Origin: Tolypeutes matacus
Taxonomy: Eukaryota > Chordata > Mammalia > Cingulata > Chlamyphoridae
Direction of reading: 5' to 3'
NCBI GenBank assembly: GCA_026826555.1
Contig: JAKSZT010054581.1
Location: 2,203,415 to 2,267,414 of the forward strand
DNA: 64,000 nucleotides
Shown piece after piece: positions 59,681 to 64,000 of the stretch. How positions within the stretch are numbered: the stretch's first letter is position 1; the number at the start of each line of letters is the position of its first letter. Below the pieces are notes generated by a model. It searched no databases. It was not told the origin of the DNA and worked only from the letters and a program-made list of their open reading frames with translations. The translations under genes were made by a program, and so were the position numbers.

Positions 59681-59848
59681 TCTATTAACTATCATTTTCC
59701 TGTCTATAGGTCACTTCAGTTATTTTGAAATTTTATCATTTTAGATGACTTATTGTAGTATGTCTGGATTCTGACTTTTCCCTAAAGGTTTTTGCTGATG
59801 CTGTTCCTGCTGATTTTGTTATTGATTGTTTCTTTGTTCATTCATTCC

Positions 59849-60486
59849 TGTGACAGTTTGAAGTTCTTTTATGAACCCCCAAAATAAACTAATCCATTCC
59901 TGTGTGAGAGACCCTTTAGATTTGACCATGTTAGTGAAGCAAGACTCAGGCTGATTCTCCACACTTTTGCTGGGACTGATAAAAATGGAGACACAGAGCG
60001 ATACATACACAGGAAGAGGAGCCATGATATTTGATCCTGCAATGTGAGAGAAAGGAGTCCAGTTTCACCCACAGATTAGCTGCAAAGACAGAAACCCATG
60101 AGAGGCTCAAAAGCTGAGGTCCATAGAAAAATGAGCCATATGTCTGAAAACTTGCAGCTGAACTCCAGAAAAAGGGGGAGAAGCTGGGACTGATGTCAGA
60201 GGTGTGGAAAGAGAAAAGCTGAGCCCCAGGAGATGGGCCTCAAGATATGTTGAGCCTGAAGGGAATTCGGAGAACTTAGCAGAGATTAGTGGAGATTTTG
60301 ATTCCATGTAGCCAGACAAAAGGTCAACCATAGCTGACTTTGGGGAGAAAGCCCCTCTGATGGTGTCATGATTTGGATATTTCATGGCCTCAGAACTACA
60401 AACTTTTATCCCAAATAGATTCCCTAAATAAAAGCCATCGAATTTCTGGTACTTTGCATTAGAAGCCTTTTTTGTAAACTAAAATA
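59849..60486 (+). mobile_element. ERVL-MaLR type LTR (638 bp)
   Basis: It begins TGTGACAGTTTGAAG and ends TTTGTAAACTAAAATA, the terminal texts of MaLR-type LTRs, with a CCTAAATAAAAGCC polyadenylation-signal block near 60,423. The block order in between (ACCCATGAGAGGCT, GGAGAACTTAGCAGA, GGAGAAAGC, GATTTGGATATTTCATGGCC) fits. No second LTR is present. Confidence 0.75.
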
Positions 60487-61400
60487 GAAATTGGTACCAA
60501 GAGAGTGGGATGCCACTGCTTGCAATTACCAAAGATGTTGGGAGGTCTACAAATGTGTAAGAGGTGTTTTTTCAAGGAATTGTGAGATGCTTGATTAAAA
60601 GTGCTTACATTTCTTTGAAAAGAATGTTGGTAAAAAAATATGTATTCTAAATATGAAAATACCTTAGTGGAAATGGTGAAACTATTATTGGACACTGGAG
60701 GAAAGACAAATCTTGTATTAAAGTTACAGAAAACTTGGCAAAAATATTCTCCTAATGTTAGATGGAAGGTAGAATTTGAAAATGATGAGCTTGGACATTT
60801 AGTTGTTGATATTTCCAGATTAAATGTGGAAAATGCAGCTTAACTTCTCCATATAGCTTACAAGAAAATATGAGAGGAAAGAAATAAACTAAGAATTGAA
60901 CTGCTGGAAACAAAGAAACCCAAAATTGATGGCTTGGGAAATTCCAAGCTTCCAGAAAACAAGGCCCCAGAGGACAGTGTTTAAATGAGAATGCAGCCAT
61001 TGTTTAAGCCCAAGGAAATGGTTGGGCCACATGAGGCCCTGAGAAGACATCATTCTATAGATGACTCTCAGACTTTGAAATTTAATAGAGTAGGCCCTAC
61101 AGGTTTTAAAATTTGAGACCAGTGATATCTGTTTTCCTTCCATTTTCTCCTTATGGTAATGCAAATGTTTATCTTATATGTAACAGTTTTATAAGTTTCA
61201 CATGGCTACAGCCAGAGGGAAACTTTGCCCCAAGACAAACTGCATGCCTCTAACTGCTGTTGTTTTTTAATATGTGCACTGTTCCTGAAGATATTGCAGT
61301 ACCAGGTCAATGAATGGAGTGGGCAGAGCAAGTTCCTATCCATCTCCCTATTCCAAAAATCCATTTCATATATTGTCCTCAGAGAATTTATCAGATATTA
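60487..61400 (+). pseudogene. MaLR internal region (gag-like, decayed)
   Basis: It directly follows the LTR. A TTGGTACCAAGAG block at 60,491 sits in the primer-binding-site position. Gag-like internal text follows, with one open stretch of 67 codons (60,640-60,843). Blocks such as AATGTGGAAAATGCAGCTTA and GGCCCCAGAGGACAGTGT are typical of MaLR internal sequence. The boundary with unassigned sequence (61,400-61,650) is approximate. Confidence 0.65.
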
Positions 61401-62026
61401 AGCTAAGAACAGATGTCACATACGTTCTTATCCAAAAGGCTGAGAAGTAATATATAACTGACTTTGATGTGATTTTGTACTTAGCATTGCTTTCTATGGA
61501 AAGAATCTCTGAAGAGTGTCATCTGCTGATAGAATGGGAGACTGCATGAAGTACAAAAGGTTTTTGGATTATCAGACCCCTTGAATCTGACTTATGCCTC
61601 ATTAATGGATCCCTGCCCTTGTTTTGATAACTTAAGTTTGGTAATCTTAAAGACAGAGTAAGTTGAAACAAAAATCAAATAGGATCCATGAAACAAAACA
61701 ACCATCAGAGAAAATTCACCAGCATAATCAGATGCTTAGACATGAGCAAAAAAATTACAAGTGATATGAATAATCAGGAAGATATAATCCAGCCAAAGGA
61801 ACAAGTGAAAAATCCTGATGAGAAGCTAATTTAAAATTTTAAGACAACTAATCAATAATGGTCACACAAATCTCTTAAATCAATTAAGGGAGTTGAAGAA
61901 AAATATGACTACATAGATTAATGATATTCCAAAGACACTGAGAATAAGGAACAAGTTGAAATCCTGCAGAGAAAAGAAAAAGAGCTATGGGAATGAAATA
62001 CACAATGGATGAGATGAAAAACACAA

Positions 62027-62136
62027 GAGGGGGAGCAGATGTGGTTGAAGCAGTTGAGCACATGCCTCCCACATGGGAGGTCCTGGGTTCAGTTCCCAAT
62101 GCCTCATGAAAAAAAATAAATAACAAGAGAAACAAA
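62027..62136 (+). repeat. tRNA-derived SINE, xenarthran type
   Basis: The tRNA-like head has an A box (TGGTTGAAGCAGTTGAGC region, 62,042) and a B box (GGGTTCAGTTCCC, 62,085) at normal spacing, followed by an A-rich tail. Both boxes are RNA polymerase III promoter elements. A duplication of about 14 bp (ATGAAAAACACAAG and ATGAAAAAACCAAC) flanks it inside L1 ORF1. Confidence 0.85.
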
Positions 62137-62150
62137 TGAAAAAACCAACT

Positions 62151-62242
62151 CAGGGAAGCCAATGTGCCTCAGTGGATGAGTGGTTGTTTGCCATATATGA
62201 GATCTTAGTTCATTCCCCAGCCTCTGGTACTTCAAAAGAAAA
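62151..62242 (+). repeat. Second tRNA-derived SINE, diverged
   Basis: It starts immediately after the first SINE's duplication. The A box (GCCTCAGTGGATGAGTGG, 62,166) and B box (AGTTCATTCCCC, 62,207) are recognisable, and the body ends in a short AAAAGAAAA tail. It is more diverged than its neighbour, so the two inserted at different times. Confidence 0.75.
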
Positions 62243-63850
62243 TACATAAGAGACATATAACAGCAGATTTGAATTGATTGAGGACAGAATTAGTGATTTA
62301 GAAGGCAGAGCATCTGAACTTGAGAAGGTAATAAAAGAGAAAAAGAAAGGAATGAAAAAATTGAACTGTTTCCCAAGGAATAGAATGACAGTGCAAAATG
62401 CATAAACATGTTGTAGGTATACCAGAAGGACAAAAGAATTGGAAAGGGGTAGAAAGAATATTTGAGGTAGCAATAACTGAAAATTTCCAGACCCTTAGGA
62501 AAGACCTAAATAATAATATCCAAGAACAAGGAACTCCAAACAGAATAAATCTGAATAGACCTACTCAGAGACAAGTACTCTTCAAAATGCCAAATACCAG
62601 ATATAAGGAGAGGATTCTGAAAGCATCAAGAGAAAGGCAATGAATCATCACCTACAAATAAAGGTCAATAAGTGTAAGTGCTGATCTCTCATCAGAAACC
62701 ATGAAAGTTAATAGGCTGTGGTATGATATAGTTAAGGTACTGAAAGAGAAAAATGCCAGCCAATATTTCTTTATCCAGGAAAACTGTCCTTCAAGAATCA
62801 GAATGAGTTTGAAATCTTCACAGACATACAAAAACTAAGAGGGTATGTTACTAAAAGACCATATTTACAAGAGATACTAAAGGGACTGCTGCAGCCTGAA
62901 AGGAAAAAACAGGGGCAAGAGATTTGGAGAAGAGTATAAAAATAAAGAGTATTAGTAAGTGTAACTTAAAGGGTAAACATTCAGGGAATATTAAAATATA
63001 ATAATGGAAAGCCAAAGGATAAAATAGATGAAGTATGTAATGCCTTTAGAGTAACATCATTGGATTTTAATGGATTGAATTGCCCAATCAAAAGACATAG
63101 ACTGACAGAATGGATAAAAGTATGGGCCACCTATATGCTGTGTACAAGAAGATCTACTTAGATGCATGGACACAATCAGGATAAAAGTGAAAGGTTGGAA
63201 AAAGATTTGGAGTAGCAATGCTAATATAGGACAAAATAGATTTTAAATGCAACACTATTATAAGAGATGAAGCAGATCATTATGTATTAATTAAAGGGAT
63301 AATTTACCAGGAAGAAATAATAATTACAAATGTATATGTACCTAACCAGGGTTCCCCAATATACATGTGGCACACACTGGTAAAACTGAAGGGAGAAATC
63401 GATGTCTCTACAACTATAGTTGGAAACTCCAATACACCAGTCTCAGCATTTGATAGAACATCTGGACAGATGATAAATAAGGAAACAGAGCACGTGAATA
63501 ATATGATAAATAAACCAGGCCTAACATTTATAGAACATTTCACCCCAAAACAGCAGGATGTATGTTCTTCTGAAGTGTCCATGGATCTTTTTCCAGGATA
63601 GGCCATAAGTTGTGGCTCAAGACAGGTCTCAATAAGTTTTAAAAAATTGAAATTATACAAAGCACCTCTTCTGATTATAATGGAATGAAGCTGGAAATCA
63701 ATAACAGGTGGAAAGGGGAAATTTCTCAACTATATGGAAATTAAACAACTCACTGTTAAATAATCAGTGGGTCAAAGAAGAAATTGCTATAGAAATTAGT
63801 AAATATCTCAAAAAGAATGAAAATGAGAACACATGTCAAAACCTATGGGT

Positions 63851-64000
63851 TAGGGAAGTGGCTGTGGCTCAATCAGTAGGGCTCCCGTTTACCATATGGG
63901 AGGCCCTGGGTTCGGTTCCCAGGGCCTCCTGGTGAGGGCAAGCCCGCCTGCGTGGCGTGGTTAGCTGACCCAGTGAGCACAAGCAAGAAGGGGGGATAAA
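63851..64000 (+). repeat. tRNA-derived SINE, cut by the window end
   Basis: A well-preserved A box (TGGCTCAATCAGTAGGG, 63,864) and B box (GGGTTCGGTTCCCA, 63,909) are followed by the tRNA-unrelated region GGTGAGGGCAAGCCCGCCTG. It follows AAAACCTATGGG (63,838-63,849) in L1 ORF2, likely one copy of the target duplication. The other would lie beyond 64,000. Confidence 0.9.

Larger units (their letters stand above)
61650..63849 (+). mobile_element. Sense L1: ORF1 and ORF2 endonuclease region with SINEs
   Basis: ORF1 covers about 61,730-62,940, with the core at 62,398-62,643 (81 codons open). The ORF2 endonuclease region covers 63,040-63,849. Two SINEs sit in ORF1 and a third begins at the end of the window. 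It resembles the old L1 at 23,208 more than the L1 at 44,548. Frames are broken. The reverse-transcriptase part, if present, lies beyond the window. Confidence 0.8.

Overview
This is mammalian nuclear DNA made almost entirely of interspersed repeats, and I see no intact host gene in 64 kb. The tRNA-derived SINEs at 62,027-62,136, 62,151-62,242 and from 63,851 to the window end look like the SINEs of armadillos and sloths. On that basis I infer a xenarthran. The lineage call rests on recognition, not a database search.

Layout. 1-3,531: the decayed 3' end of a class I endogenous retrovirus (pol end, gutted env, 3' LTR). 4,255-14,903: two old antisense L1s, the first interrupted by a retrocopy-like insert, a short L1 3' end and a hAT element. 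14,905-24,762: an old sense L1 split by a younger one (15,442-23,207) with target-site duplications. 24,763-29,074: mostly unassigned sequence containing two related LTRs in inverted orientation. 29,075-35,182: L1 fragments and an antisense L1 with its 5' end but no 3' end. 35,186-42,430: an old L1 interrupted by an L1 5' UTR built of tandem units and by unassigned sequence carrying a U1 snRNA retropseudogene. 42,560-54,490: one ERVL-type provirus fragment split by a complete 9.3-kb L1 (44,548-53,863). 54,510-64,000: L1, L2 and MaLR-type LTR sequence, a 400-N assembly gap, an L1 5' half and SINEs.

The main observation is that the L1 at 15,442 lacks exactly the 1,440 bp that the L1 at 44,548 carries at 44,718-46,157. 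That segment begins GTGAGT and ends with a pyrimidine tract plus CAAG. The sequences flanking it match the continuous sequence of the 15,442 copy with no gap. This is what is expected if an L1 transcript was spliced in its 5' UTR and the spliced RNA was then retrotransposed.

Other points of interest are L1 3' UTRs of about 2.6-2.7 kb, a second L1 5' UTR type with about ten 107-bp tandem units, and independent insertions at the same L1 endonuclease site in two L1 copies. All L1 and ERV reading frames seen here are broken, so the window reads as a record of successive insertions rather than a set of working genes.
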